NCBI RefSeq assembly: GCF_030717995.2
Contig: NZ_CP157743.1
Span: 310,001-374,000, forward strand
Direction: 5' to 3'
Length of the DNA stretch: 64,000 nucleotides
Source of the DNA: Methylomarinum sp. Ch1-1
Lineage (GTDB): Bacteria; Pseudomonadota; Gammaproteobacteria; Methylococcales; Methylomonadaceae
Each line of letters opens with the position of its first letter. Position 1 is the first letter of the stretch. The notes under the pieces were generated by a model that ran no database searches, was not told the origin of the DNA, and worked only from the letters and a program-made list of their open reading frames with translations. Of this stretch, positions 38,800 to 48,142 are shown piece after piece. The translations under genes and the position numbers were made by a program.

Positions 38800-39699
38800 A
38801 TGGATGCAGACGCCAACTCCGCATTGCAATCGTTCCTGCAGTCTTTACAGGTTGAAAAACGCGCCTCTCAACATACCGTCAGCAGTTATCGACGCGATTT
38901 GCTGCGCTTGCAGGCATTCTGTGACGACCAACAACTGACGCAATGGGGGGATCTGCAAGCCAACGACATCCGTCAACATGTCGCCGCCCGCCATCGTCAT
39001 GGCATCGGCAGCCGTACCTTACAACGAGAACTGTCATCGATGCGCAGCTTTTTCAACTATTTGTTGAAAAAGAAACTGGCGTCGCAAAACCCGGCCAAAC
39101 ATATCCAGGCTCCCAAGCAATCTCGGACACTGCCTAAGACATTGGATGTCGACCAGGTCAGCGGCCTGCTCGATACTCCCGCCGATTCGATGCTGGAAAT
39201 ACGCGATCTAGCCATTTTCGAACTATTCTATTCCTCCGGCCTGCGTCTCAGCGAATTAGCGGCTTTGAATCTAAGCGACCTCTCCTTAACGAATAAGACG
39301 TTACGGGTGCAACACGGCAAAGGCGGCAAACAACGCGACCTACCGATCGGCGACAAAGCCATACACGCCATCGAAAAATGGCGGCGCCACCGTCCGGAAA
39401 GCGCCGACCCGGCGCTGTTCCTGTCCAAGCGGGGAACGCGGCTAGGTCAACGCAGCATACAACTGAGGCTGGAACGCTGGTGTCGAAAAATAGGTCTCCC
39501 GGAACATGTCCACCCGCATATGCTGAGGCATTCCTTCGCCAGCCACCTGCTGGAGGCCAGCCAAGATATCAGGGCTGTACAGGAGCTATTGGGACACAGC
39601 AATCTCAGCACCACGCAAATATACACCCATCTCGATTTTCAACATTTAGCCGAGATTTATGATCAAGCTCATCCGCGCGCGCGCAAGAAAGTGCGCTAA
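38800..39699 (+). CDS. xerC: Tyrosine recombinase XerC
   Basis: A 299-residue site-specific recombinase that, with XerD, resolves chromosome dimers at dif. The N-terminal SAM-like core-binding domain covers about residues 1-95. The catalytic residues are visible: Arg in SGLRLSELAAL, Lys in GKGGKQRDLPIG, H-R in HPHMLRHSFASHLLE, His in LLGHSNLSTTQ and the nucleophile in QIYTHLDF. It ends the lysA operon. No dif site is seen in the window. Confidence 0.95.
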   Translation: MDADANSALQSFLQSLQVEKRASQHTVSSYRRDLLRLQAFCDDQQLTQWGDLQANDIRQHVAARHRHGIGSRTLQRELSSMRSFFNYLLKKKLASQNPAKHIQAPKQSRTLPKTLDVDQVSGLLDTPADSMLEIRDLAIFELFYSSGLRLSELAALNLSDLSLTNKTLRVQHGKGGKQRDLPIGDKAIHAIEKWRRHRPESADPALFLSKRGTRLGQRSIQLRLERWCRKIGLPEHVHPHMLRHSFASHLLEASQDIRAVQELLGHSNLSTTQIYTHLDFQHLAEIYDQAHPRARKKVR

Positions 39700-39924
39700 C
39701 GCCGGGCAATCGCGCCATGTTGCCGGTGATTGTGATGGCCTGTCACGTAAATCAGAGCGACGGCTTCACCTGTCGAGGGCGAGATAGCGCGACTGCCCTG
39801 CACGCTAATGTTTTCATATGGCGGAACAATTTAAAAACATGCTACCATAACGGTAATTTTCTTAGAAAAAACTTAATACTTTTTTCTTTTTGCTCATCCA
39901 CTTCCAGCGCGGGATTAACTAAAA

Positions 39925-40941
39925 ATGTCAGACAGTACATCAGCTCATGAGGACGCAAAGTCGAAAGGCATACTATGGGGCTTTGGCAGTTTTTTAGGTA
40001 TTGTTGCTCTTATACTTATCATTCTGGGGGAATGGTGGGGAAGTGAGCCTGGCCCGTTCAATGTTCAGGAAGAGGCGATAAAACGCATGGAAGTCACTCA
40101 TACCGACCAGATGCCGGTCGGCTATGTGTATGCCAACACCCTGGCTCATATCGCTGAAGTGTTAATGTATAAACCCGGCGGCTATATATCCAATGACGTC
40201 GCGCCGCCCGGGGTATTAATCGATAACATCCAAAATTGGGAACACGGCGCCTTGATCATGCTACGGGACGCCACCACGGCCTTGCGCAACCATTTTTCCC
40301 GGGATCAATCCCAGTCTGCCGAAGACAAGGACCTCGCCAAAGCCGAACCTTACTTCTATTACGAGCGCAATTCCTGGGCGCTGCCATCAACCGAATCCGA
40401 ATACGAAAAAGGCATCGAGTCTTTGCACGATTACATGCTGAGACTGCAGGACCCTAACGCTAAAAACCCCGCGCAGTTTTATTCCCGCGCCGACAACCTG
40501 TGGCAATACGTTGAAATCGTCATTAAGCGCCTGGGCGGCTTATCCACCCGCCTTGGCGCCAGCACCGACGAATTTTCCGGCGCCGCGCACGGCCCTCCAA
40601 CCGACCCGGAAGATCTGATGACCAGCACACTGGGCAAGACCCCTTGGCTGGAAATCGATGATGTATTTTATGAGGCTCGCGGCGCGTGCTGGGCGTTATT
40701 ACATATCCTGAAGGCGGTCAAACATGATTTCGCCGATATTCTACTCGATAAACGCGCAATGAACACGGTGGACATCATGATCCATTCGATGGAACAAGCC
40801 TTAACCCCCGTGCTAAGTCCAATGATTCTGAACGGCGGCGGTTTCGGTCTGTTCGCCAACTATTCATTGGCGATGGCCAACTACATCGCCCGCGCCAATG
40901 CTTCCGCGCTGGACTTGCGCGACATCATGAACAGAGGTTAA
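39925..40941 (+). CDS. DUF2333 family membrane-anchored protein
   Basis: A 338-residue protein with one N-terminal transmembrane helix (WGFGSFLGIVALILIILGEWW, about 19-39) and a large soluble part, presumably periplasmic. Motifs such as HTDQMPVGYVYANTLAHIAEVL, PGGYISNDVAPPGV and NWEHGALIMLRDATTALRNHFSR are those of DUF2333, whose function is unknown. It is followed 4 bp later by the DUF4389 gene. Confidence 0.85.
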   Translation: MSDSTSAHEDAKSKGILWGFGSFLGIVALILIILGEWWGSEPGPFNVQEEAIKRMEVTHTDQMPVGYVYANTLAHIAEVLMYKPGGYISNDVAPPGVLIDNIQNWEHGALIMLRDATTALRNHFSRDQSQSAEDKDLAKAEPYFYYERNSWALPSTESEYEKGIESLHDYMLRLQDPNAKNPAQFYSRADNLWQYVEIVIKRLGGLSTRLGASTDEFSGAAHGPPTDPEDLMTSTLGKTPWLEIDDVFYEARGACWALLHILKAVKHDFADILLDKRAMNTVDIMIHSMEQALTPVLSPMILNGGGFGLFANYSLAMANYIARANASALDLRDIMNRG

Positions 40942-40945
40942 TAAT

Positions 40946-41260
40946 ATGCAGGAAGAAATCAACGAAAACCTGAAAAAACACAGCACCTGGAAACGCATCT
41001 TCTTCATGCTGATTTATACGGTCATCGTTGGCCTGGTCAGAATCCTGCTTTGGGCTGTCATCTTATTGCAGGTTGCATCGACCTTGCTGACAGGCAAGTG
41101 CAACAAAAACATCCTCGGCTTCGGCAGCGATTTATCGACCTATTTGTATCATATCCTAATGTTCCTGACCTTCAATACCGATCAACTACCCTTCCCTTTT
41201 TCCGACTGGAGTTTGACCGAAGAGTTTGAACGCCCCAGTCTTGATAAAAAAAAGGAATAA
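40946..41260 (+). CDS. DUF4389 family membrane protein
   Basis: A 104-residue protein with two hydrophobic stretches (IFFMLIYTVIVGLVRILLWAVILLQ and LYHILMFLTFNTDQLPFPF). The pattern matches DUF4389, small membrane proteins of unknown function. The gene is the second of a pair with DUF2333, and a physical partnership is likely but unproven. Directly after the stop codon the repeat region starts. Confidence 0.82.
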   Translation: MQEEINENLKKHSTWKRIFFMLIYTVIVGLVRILLWAVILLQVASTLLTGKCNKNILGFGSDLSTYLYHILMFLTFNTDQLPFPFSDWSLTEEFERPSLDKKKE

Positions 41261-41268
41261 CTTGGCAC

Positions 41269-41763
41269 TGAAAAAGGGGACAGGCTACTTTTACTGCAGG
41301 AAAAAGGGGACAGGCTACTTTTACTGAAGTTTTCCAGTTTTTAGGGGGATCCTGACTCATAGGGTTTTTTTAATGGGTGCGCCATGTTTCACCCAACCCC
41401 TGTTAAAAACAATGCCGCTCTAGTACATAGTCAATTTTATTCTGTCGGTAATTGTAAATGTAGGTGCATTTAGCCGCGCAATGCGAATGAATTCGCATCT
41501 ACCGCAGCAATTCCCATGTCATCAGTTTGATGAAAAAGGGGACAGGCTACTTTTACTGAAGTTTTCCAGTTTTTAGGGGGATCCTGACTCATAGGGGGTG
41601 TTTTTAATGGGTGCGCCATGTTTCACCCAACCCCTGTTAAAAACAATGCCACTCTAGTACATGGTCAATCTTATTCTGTCGGTAATTGTGAATGTAGGTG
41701 CATTTAGCCGCGCAATGCGAATGAATTCGCATCTACCGCAGCAATTCCCATGTCATCAGTTTG
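41269..41763. repeat. Tandem 232-bp duplication with REP-like motif
   Basis: The motif AAAAAGGGGACAGGCTAC occurs three times (about 41269, 41301, 41533). From the second copy on, a unit of about 232 bp is repeated head-to-tail (41301-41532 and 41533-41763) with only a few changes. Within the unit are hairpin-forming bits (GAATGAATTCGCATCT and others) but no ORF. The rest of the 705-bp gap to 41965 is AT-rich with no recognisable gene. Confidence 0.8.
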
Positions 41764-41965
41764 GCGTTCAAAAATGCTCAAACCGGGAATTGTTGATGCC
41801 TACCGAGCCCCATCATATATAACATGACTGAGTACTAGGTAATGGGCGAATAGCGCGATTGCCCCGTTAGCCACCCCGCCTTAATAAAAATTTAAGCTAG
41901 TTCACAGTAGAATGTAAGCGTTTTGCTAGTATTATTTCACAGACGACAATCAGGCTGCTTCATTT

Positions 41966-42520
41966 ATGGACTATAACATCAACTCATCCCGCCGCCGCTT
42001 TCTACAGCAATTATCTTGCACCACCGCCGCACTGGCTCTCCCCAGTCTCGCGACGGCCGCGGTCGAAAAACCGCGCCAGGTTAGACGCCTAGCCTTCGAT
42101 AATCTGCATACCGGCGAAAAATTGACGTTGACTTATTTCGAGCAAGGCCACTATATCGATGAGGCCTTGCAAGAAATCAACCACCTGCTCCGCGACCACC
42201 GATCCGGCGAAATGTTTGCAATGGACCCGGCGCTGTTCGACCTGTTATTTGACATGCAAACGCGACTGGGGAGCCACAGACCATTCCAGGTAATTTCCGG
42301 CTACCGCTCTCCGACCACCAATGCAAAACTACAAAAGGCCACCAGCGGTGTCGCTACCAAGAGCCTGCACATGCGGGGCAAGGCCATCGACATCCGCATG
42401 GAAGGCGTAGATTCAGCCACAATCAGAAGAGTTGCGATGACGATGCGCAGAGGCGGCGTCGGCTATTACCCCACCTCCAATTTTGTCCATATCGATACCG
42501 GCCGCGTACGCTCCTGGTAA
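41966..42520 (+). CDS. MepK-like DUF882 murein endopeptidase
   Basis: A 184-residue exported protein with a twin-arginine signal (SSRRRFLQQLSCTTAALALPS). The fold is the M15/LAS type zinc peptidase of the YcbK/DUF882 group. The zinc ligands lie in SLHMRGKAIDIRM (His, Asp) and NFVHIDTGR (His), and SGYRSPTTNAKL is the conserved preceding loop. In E. coli YcbK (MepK) cuts 3-3 crosslinks made by L,D-transpeptidases and sits beside ycbB; here it converges on an LdtD-like gene 16 bp away. Function by homology. Confidence 0.87.
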   Translation: MDYNINSSRRRFLQQLSCTTAALALPSLATAAVEKPRQVRRLAFDNLHTGEKLTLTYFEQGHYIDEALQEINHLLRDHRSGEMFAMDPALFDLLFDMQTRLGSHRPFQVISGYRSPTTNAKLQKATSGVATKSLHMRGKAIDIRMEGVDSATIRRVAMTMRRGGVGYYPTSNFVHIDTGRVRSW

Positions 42521-42536
42521 TCGACCGGCTTCCCTG

Positions 42537-44222
42537 TTAATCACGAAGCGCTAGGATCAACTGTTGATCGTAACCGTAGATATCGTCAAAAAAATACACC
42601 TCATCGCCAATAACCTGGGCAGTACTATAAAAAACCAGCACGGCAATCGAGTCGTTGACGATCACCCGCTGGCTTTCGTCATTTAGCATCGCCGCCCCAA
42701 TATGTTTGGCTTGCCACTCTTGATGCGAACCCAACACAAACTCGGCAAGCGCCTTAGGCTGTTCTACCCGGATACAACCATGGCTGAAGTCGCGGCGCTG
42801 GTAAGTGAATAGTTTTTTCGCCGGCGTATCGTGCAAATACACCGAATAGCGATTGGGAAAAATAAACTTAATCAAGCCCAATGCATTTTTCGGCCCCGGA
42901 CGCTGACGAACTTTCAGCTTACCGTCCTCCAATAAAGTCAAGCTGGCTTGACTGAATGCCTGCGGCTGGGCATGCTTACCGAAATATTGCACTAACTCCA
43001 TATTCTGTTTCAGCAGATAATCGGGGTTTTCCCGCACCTTAGGCAAAATTTCTTTGGCGGTAATGTTTTTGGGCACATTCCAATAAGGTCTGAACTCTAG
43101 ATAGAGCAGATCAGCCATGAATACTGGCGTTTGATTTTTACTGGCGATGCCAACCACGACCTTCATCGATAAATCACAATGGTCCAACACATTGCCAGGT
43201 CGGTAAGCGCATAAGCGAAAGGCGGGAATATTCACCAAAATCAGCGCCTGCTCCTTGTTCAATCTTGGCAGCCAACGCATCCTTTCCAAGGCCAATTCTA
43301 TTTGCCGCACCCGCTCAATCAATGGCGTATTCAACGCCGCTAGGGTTTTTGCGCCAATAACGCCATCGTCAGTCAAACCGTGCAGACGCTGAAAATGTTT
43401 GACCGCCATCAGCAATCGTCGATCGTAGCTTTCGCCCTGCGAGTCCTCATGCACTTCCTCGCCCAACAGTCCTAATACAGCCAATTTACGCCTTAACAGC
43501 GGCAGCTGAGGGTCGCGATCGCCCTCCCGCAAAGAACCTTGAAACAACAGGGTGGGAAAACGATATTGACGGGCCAGCGCACGATAGCGCGCCAACGCCT
43601 TCTTCAGTTGACGGTAGTTTTTGTAATCGGGCTCGATCCACTCCGCCAATTGATGGATTTGTCGACTCTGTACGGCTTTGATAAGCAAGGAAACCAGCGT
43701 TTCAACATCGCTGCTCGGCTTAAACCCGAACCGAATGCTCTGCTCGCCAATACGACCCCGCTGCAGGTCGTCCAGGTAACGCATGGTCGCAATGCTAAGC
43801 GCGGTGTCAAACAACGCCAAGTCATCGGCGTTAACGACCTTTTGCCCGCGTAATGCCAACCATTCTTTTTTCAGCCTGTCGACATCGTAATCCGCCATCC
43901 TTAAGCCGCTCTCCGGCGCTGTTTCTAGCAACTTCAATACTTCAGGCACATGCCCCTCAAAGTCATCGGCTTTGAGCCATAACAAGGAATAGGGAGCCAA
44001 AAAATAAAGCTCTTTCAAGGGCTGTCGCAATATATTGAAATCGGGTCTAGACAAATAGGGATGTCCCGTACCGGCTAACACGACCTGCACCGCCTCATCC
44101 AAGGCCAATCTAGCCTGTTGAATCTTCGGCCTAGACAAAGCTAAAGTTTGCGTGGATATCAACAGACAACATATCAACAATAATTTGCCTCGAATAATCA
44201 GCGCCATCAATTTATTGTTCAT
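42537..44222 (-). CDS. L,D-transpeptidase, YcbB/LdtD type
   Basis: A 561-residue periplasmic enzyme that forms 3-3 (mDAP-mDAP) peptidoglycan crosslinks. It has an N-terminal signal or anchor (LLICCLLISTQTLA), a long scaffold domain, a peptidoglycan-binding repeat (MAVKHFQRLHGLTDDGVIGAKTLAAL), and a YkuD catalytic domain with the Cys in FSHGCIRVEQP and the His in VYLHDTPAKKLF. Size and order match LdtD. It is convergent with the MepK-like gene; the synthetic and hydrolytic partners are thus neighbours, as in E. coli. Confidence 0.9.
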   Translation of the reverse strand: MNNKLMALIIRGKLLLICCLLISTQTLALSRPKIQQARLALDEAVQVVLAGTGHPYLSRPDFNILRQPLKELYFLAPYSLLWLKADDFEGHVPEVLKLLETAPESGLRMADYDVDRLKKEWLALRGQKVVNADDLALFDTALSIATMRYLDDLQRGRIGEQSIRFGFKPSSDVETLVSLLIKAVQSRQIHQLAEWIEPDYKNYRQLKKALARYRALARQYRFPTLLFQGSLREGDRDPQLPLLRRKLAVLGLLGEEVHEDSQGESYDRRLLMAVKHFQRLHGLTDDGVIGAKTLAALNTPLIERVRQIELALERMRWLPRLNKEQALILVNIPAFRLCAYRPGNVLDHCDLSMKVVVGIASKNQTPVFMADLLYLEFRPYWNVPKNITAKEILPKVRENPDYLLKQNMELVQYFGKHAQPQAFSQASLTLLEDGKLKVRQRPGPKNALGLIKFIFPNRYSVYLHDTPAKKLFTYQRRDFSHGCIRVEQPKALAEFVLGSHQEWQAKHIGAAMLNDESQRVIVNDSIAVLVFYSTAQVIGDEVYFFDDIYGYDQQLILALRD

Positions 44223-44366
44223 TATCTACTCTGCCACCACTCAAACAATACAGCGCCTCCCTGTCGCCTCTTCCAAATCCCGATAATCATTGGTCTAATA
44301 TGCTATCAATTTTGTTCAATAGCGGCATTTATCATTACAATATTTGTGAACCGTTAACTCTTAAGC

Positions 44367-45452
44367 ATGACAGCAAGCAACTCCCCCCGAAAAATCGTTC
44401 ACATCGATATGGATGCTTTTTTTGCCGCGGTGGAACAACGCGATAACCCACAATACCGCAACAAACCGATCATCGTCGGCGGCAAGCCGGATGCCCGAGG
44501 CGTCGTGGCGACATGCAGCTATGAAGCCAGAAAATATGGCATCCATTCGGCGATGCCGTCGTCACAGGCCTATCGGCTTTGTCCGCAAGCTATTTTCATC
44601 AAACCCCGTTTCGAAGCCTATAAGGAAGCCTCCAGCATTATCCGCAGCATTTTCGCCGACTATACCGAGTTGTTTGAGCCGCTATCGCTCGATGAAGCCT
44701 ATCTGGATGTCAGCGACGTCTCCCGTTGCCAAGGTTCGGCGACGCTGATCGCCATGGACATCAAACAACGTATCCAGCAACAAACAGGCCTAACCGCGTC
44801 GGCCGGAGTTTCCTACAATAAATTTCTGGCCAAAATCGCCTCGGACATCGATAAACCGAATGGGCTATACCTGATTTCTCCAGATCAAGGACCGTCATTT
44901 GTCGAGCAACTGCCGATAGGCAAATTTCATGGCATAGGCAAAGCCACCGAAAAGAAAATGCATGCTTTAGGCATCCAAACCGGCCATGATTTAAAAAAGC
45001 TGCCGCTGGCGTTGTTATTACAGTATTTCGGAAAATCGGGGCAACATTATTACAATATCGCCCGCGGCATAGACCCACGGCCAGTCAATAATCACCGCCC
45101 CAGCAAATCGGTCGGGGTGGAAACGACTTTTCAGCACGACCTAGCAGACCGAGACATCATCATGCGGCAGCTACTGATGCTGTTCAACAAGGCCCTGAAA
45201 AAGCTGGTCGGCAAACAGCTGACGGCGCATACCGTTACGATCAAGATCAAATATCAGAACTTTGTTCAGATCACCCGCAGCAGAACCTTGCCGACGGCGA
45301 TCACCGATGCCTCCGGGCTCGAGCCGATCTTTGCCGAGCTGCTGAAGGACACCGATATCGGGGTCAAAAAAGTTCGCCTACTGGGAGTCACCTTGTCTTC
45401 GCTGCAAAAACCGACGTTGCAAGCTTATCGACAACTGGATTTATTCAATTAG
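44367..45452 (+). CDS. dinB: DNA polymerase IV
   Basis: A 361-residue Y-family translesion polymerase. The catalytic acidic residues lie in IVHIDMDAFFAAVEQRD (about 10-26) and PLSLDEAYLDVS (about 103-114). The steric-gate region, the helix-hairpin-helix (FHGIGKATEKKMHALGIQTGHDL) and the little-finger domain are present. The C-terminal end AYRQLDLF resembles the beta-clamp binding motif QLxLF. No LexA-like operator is visible upstream, so SOS control is not evident. It ends convergently over darP by 8 bp. Confidence 0.95.
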   Translation: MTASNSPRKIVHIDMDAFFAAVEQRDNPQYRNKPIIVGGKPDARGVVATCSYEARKYGIHSAMPSSQAYRLCPQAIFIKPRFEAYKEASSIIRSIFADYTELFEPLSLDEAYLDVSDVSRCQGSATLIAMDIKQRIQQQTGLTASAGVSYNKFLAKIASDIDKPNGLYLISPDQGPSFVEQLPIGKFHGIGKATEKKMHALGIQTGHDLKKLPLALLLQYFGKSGQHYYNIARGIDPRPVNNHRPSKSVGVETTFQHDLADRDIIMRQLLMLFNKALKKLVGKQLTAHTVTIKIKYQNFVQITRSRTLPTAITDASGLEPIFAELLKDTDIGVKKVRLLGVTLSSLQKPTLQAYRQLDLFN

Positions 45453-45978
45453 CGCTCTCAATCAACTCCTTCAGATAGCGATACAACAGCCTCGCCGATT
45501 TAGGAGCTTTCTCGGCTTTTAGCTCTTTGCCGGCATTGCGCATCAACTGCCTTAGATGTTGACCGTCTGCGTGAGGAAACTTGTCTAGCAGCTGGGTCAA
45601 TTGCTGATGGCCATTCTCCCCCAATAACTGATCGCGCCAACGTTCAGCCTGATGATGCTCTCTGACTGCATGGGCGCTTTGACTCTTAAGCCGCGCCAAC
45701 TTCTCCTGCAAAGCCCCGATATCCATTTTGCGCAGCTGCGCGGTGATGTATTTAAGCTGTCGTTTTCTGGCGCCCTTATGGGGCATTTTTGCCGCTTCCA
45801 GCAACGCCAACTGAAGCTCATCCGGCAAATTCAAGGTGTCGATTTGTGCTTCGGTCAACTCGCAGATCTCCTCCGCCATCGCGGAAATAGCGGCGATTTC
45901 TCTTTTTATCTGCGTTTTATTAGGACGTTCCGCATATTCGAATAACGCCTCGTCATCCTCGTAATATTCTTCTTGCAT
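45445..45978 (-). CDS. darP: Ribosome biogenesis factor DarP (YjgA)
   Basis: A 177-residue, largely helical protein of the DUF615/YjgA family that associates with late 50S assembly. Recognisable blocks are NKTQIKREIAAISAMAEEICELT and ELQLALLEAAKMPHKGARKRQLKYITAQLRKMD (about 57-89), then the end of the family with ELKAEKAPKSARLLYRYLKELI. The length is normal. It follows a tiny membrane-protein gene by 1 bp on the minus strand and overlaps the dinB end. Confidence 0.9.
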   Translation of the reverse strand: MQEEYYEDDEALFEYAERPNKTQIKREIAAISAMAEEICELTEAQIDTLNLPDELQLALLEAAKMPHKGARKRQLKYITAQLRKMDIGALQEKLARLKSQSAHAVREHHQAERWRDQLLGENGHQQLTQLLDKFPHADGQHLRQLMRNAGKELKAEKAPKSARLLYRYLKELIESAN

Positions 45979-45979
45979 A

Positions 45980-46165
45980 TCAAACCATCATGAGTAAAAA
46001 AATAACAAAGATCACGACCGCGGCAATTGGCAATAACAAACCGGACCAGTCGGTTGGCGCCTCTTTGCTCATCGCTAGCGACCCCTTGATGCCCGGCCAC
46101 ATCCAGAAAATCACTAACAACACTAAGACCCCGAGTAATAGATTTTCCCAGCCTGTCGTTTCCAT
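45980..46165 (-). CDS. Small membrane protein, 61 residues
   Basis: A 61-residue protein with two hydrophobic helices (NLLLGVLVLLVIFWMW and LLLPIAAVVIFVIFLLMMV) joined by a short basic loop. It ends 1 bp before darP and is probably in its transcript. It resembles small hypotheticals in related genomes, but I cannot assign it to a named family. Confidence 0.6.
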   Translation of the reverse strand: METTGWENLLLGVLVLLVIFWMWPGIKGSLAMSKEAPTDWSGLLLPIAAVVIFVIFLLMMV

Positions 46166-46615
46166 ATTTAACGCCTAATGTAGTAATAATGATCATTTTA
46201 ACAGAGCGGCGGACGGAAGGCATACGCCATCCCTAATAGTTTCACTTCATTACTGTGGATAACTCTGTGTATTTGCTGTCAGAAACGGCTCTCTGCAAGC
46301 GTCGCCACGGCTTAGCGAACAAATCATCTATTTTCCACACAACCTAAAATAGCATTATATATCAATGATTTACAAAATACTCAACTATGTTCCATGGAAA
46401 CTCGGGCATTTTTTAACGAGCACCGCCGAAAAACCAGCATCATGTGTATAAGCAGGATAGCCGGCTAAAACCTAACACAAAGTTATTTATAAGATCTGTA
46501 TACAAATCTGCGCATTTAATACCCTCTATAGGCGCTGATTGCCTCAGTCTGAACGGTAACAGCAATCACTTAAATAGCTATCCGCCAGGCCTACGCGGCA
46601 ACTGCGTTATAGTCG
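46166..46615. other. Intergenic region
   Basis: About 450 bp without a convincing gene. It has AT-rich tracts and no clear hairpin or repeat. The promoter for the small membrane protein and darP must lie in the first part. Confidence 0.4.
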
Positions 46616-47146
46616 CTAAGACAATGTCAAATAATCGAGAATCACGCGCCAAGCCTCGCACTTCTGTTGCAAAGTCATCGAGGCATGGGCCGGGCTGGTG
46701 GAAGGCAAACGTCGATAGCTAATATGAGCGAACGGCGCTCCCAGATGAGGCAATACCCGTTTTTTATAGACTTGCTCCGCCAATCCGCCATTGAAAAACA
46801 CCTGCTTGATCGCCGGATGGCGGCGATAGAAGTCGGTAAAGTTATTGGTTTGCATCGATGCCGTATCGATACCTGCATCCAGGCTGCCACTGCGTCGACA
46901 GCTACGCAGCACATCCCAGACCGCGACATGGCTGGCCAGCAATACCCGTTTCCGCTGTTGATAATCGGCCTCCAACGCCCCCGACAACAGCGCCATCATG
47001 ATCGGCCAGAATGCGTTGCGTCGATGGCCGTAATACTGCTGTTTTTGTAATGATACGGCACTGGGCATCGAGCCTAAGATCAACACCTCGGCCCTGTCGT
47101 CGGCAATCGGTGCAAAACCTTCAATCGTCAAATCATCATTCATCAT
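46616..47146 (-). CDS. DNA-deoxyinosine glycosylase-like (UDG superfamily)
   Basis: A 176-residue DNA glycosylase of the uracil-DNA glycosylase superfamily, HDG (hypoxanthine) type. The N-terminal motif GFAPIADDRAEVLILGSMPS is followed by QYYGHRRNAFWPIMMALL. The downstream AVWDVLRSCRRSGSLDAGI and the C-terminal LPSTSPAHASM loop complete the active site pattern. It should remove hypoxanthine or related damage. I use the ATG at 47146 (or 47143): the longer frame from 47224 would put its start over the divergent rdgC start. Confidence 0.85.
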   Translation of the reverse strand: MMNDDLTIEGFAPIADDRAEVLILGSMPSAVSLQKQQYYGHRRNAFWPIMMALLSGALEADYQQRKRVLLASHVAVWDVLRSCRRSGSLDAGIDTASMQTNNFTDFYRRHPAIKQVFFNGGLAEQVYKKRVLPHLGAPFAHISYRRLPSTSPAHASMTLQQKCEAWRVILDYLTLS

Positions 47147-47222
47147 CGGCAACAAAATAAATTCAACCCTTTTTACAAATTTGCGATAATGCCAAGCTTT
47201 TTCTAGCAGAGTCAATTCATTC

Positions 47223-48131
47223 ATGTGGTTTAAGAATCTAGCCGTTTACCGTTTTACCGAACCCTTCAGCTTGTCCACCGAAAAACTGGAACAAAAACTG
47301 GAGCAATATCGTTTCCGCCCCTGCGGCAGCCATGACGAAAGCAGTTTTGGCTGGACTGCGCCGCTGGGGAAAAGCGCTGAACAATTGGTGCACGCCAGCA
47401 ACGGCTTTTTGATGTTGTGCGCAAAAAAAGAGGAAAAAGTCCTTCCCGCGGCCGTGATCAATGAAATGCTGCAGGAAAAGGTCAGCGAAATTGAAGAACA
47501 GGAAGCACGCAAACTCGCCAGAAAAGAACGCAGTCGCATCAAAGATGAATTGATATTCGAGTTATTGCCCCGCGCCTTCGCTTTTTCCCGCAAAACTTTC
47601 GCTTATATAGATCCTAAAGGGGGCTGGATAATCGTCGATGCCGCGTCGGCCAAAAAAGCCGAAGACTTGCTCAGCGCCTTGCGTAAATGTCTGGGCTCGC
47701 TGCCGGTCGTGCCGCTGAATACCGTGGACAAACCGGCCACGATCATGACTGACTGGTTGCTAAACCAAGATACCCCAGCCGATATCGGCATCGAGGATGA
47801 GTGTGAATTGAAAGCGCAGAGCGATGAAGGCGGCATCATTCGTTGCAAACGCCATGACCTGAGTTTGCCGGAAATTAAAAATCACTTGGACAACGACAAA
47901 CAGGTCATTAAACTAGCGTTAAACTGGGATGATCGACTGGCATTCATCCTGGATGAGAACCTGGCAGTCAAACGCCTGAAATTTCTCGATTTGATTCAAG
48001 ATCAAGTAGCCGATATCGACGCGGACAACGACATTGAACGCTTTGATGCCGACTTTTCCATCATGGCGATGGAACTGGCTAACTTCTTGCCGCGCCTCGT
48101 TGAATTATTTGGCGGCGAAAACCGGACCTAA
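47223..48131 (+). CDS. rdgC: Recombination-associated protein RdgC
   Basis: A 302-residue protein of the RdgC family, a ring-forming double-strand DNA binder that restrains RecA. The N-terminus MWFKNLAVYRFTEPFSLSTEKLE and the ESSFGWTAPLG, LPRAFAFSRKTFAYID and LLSALRKCLGSLPV segments are diagnostic. The length is normal. It is divergent from the glycosylase gene with about 75 bp between the chosen starts, and 11 bp upstream of an L,D-transpeptidase gene. Confidence 0.95.
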   Translation: MWFKNLAVYRFTEPFSLSTEKLEQKLEQYRFRPCGSHDESSFGWTAPLGKSAEQLVHASNGFLMLCAKKEEKVLPAAVINEMLQEKVSEIEEQEARKLARKERSRIKDELIFELLPRAFAFSRKTFAYIDPKGGWIIVDAASAKKAEDLLSALRKCLGSLPVVPLNTVDKPATIMTDWLLNQDTPADIGIEDECELKAQSDEGGIIRCKRHDLSLPEIKNHLDNDKQVIKLALNWDDRLAFILDENLAVKRLKFLDLIQDQVADIDADNDIERFDADFSIMAMELANFLPRLVELFGGENRT

Positions 48132-48142
48132 GGAGCCATTGC

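Noticed and set aside
41269-41763. CRISPR-like array from three GGGGACAGGCTAC copies
   Set aside because: Spacing is irregular, the long intervening segments are repeats of each other, and no cas gene is present.
44250-44366. LexA operator for dinB
   Set aside because: No CTGT-N8-ACAG-like palindrome is visible upstream.
46444-46722. Plus-strand ORF of 92 codons near the deoxyinosine glycosylase
   Set aside because: It overlaps the end of the glycosylase gene on the other strand, and has no ribosome-binding site or recognisable features.
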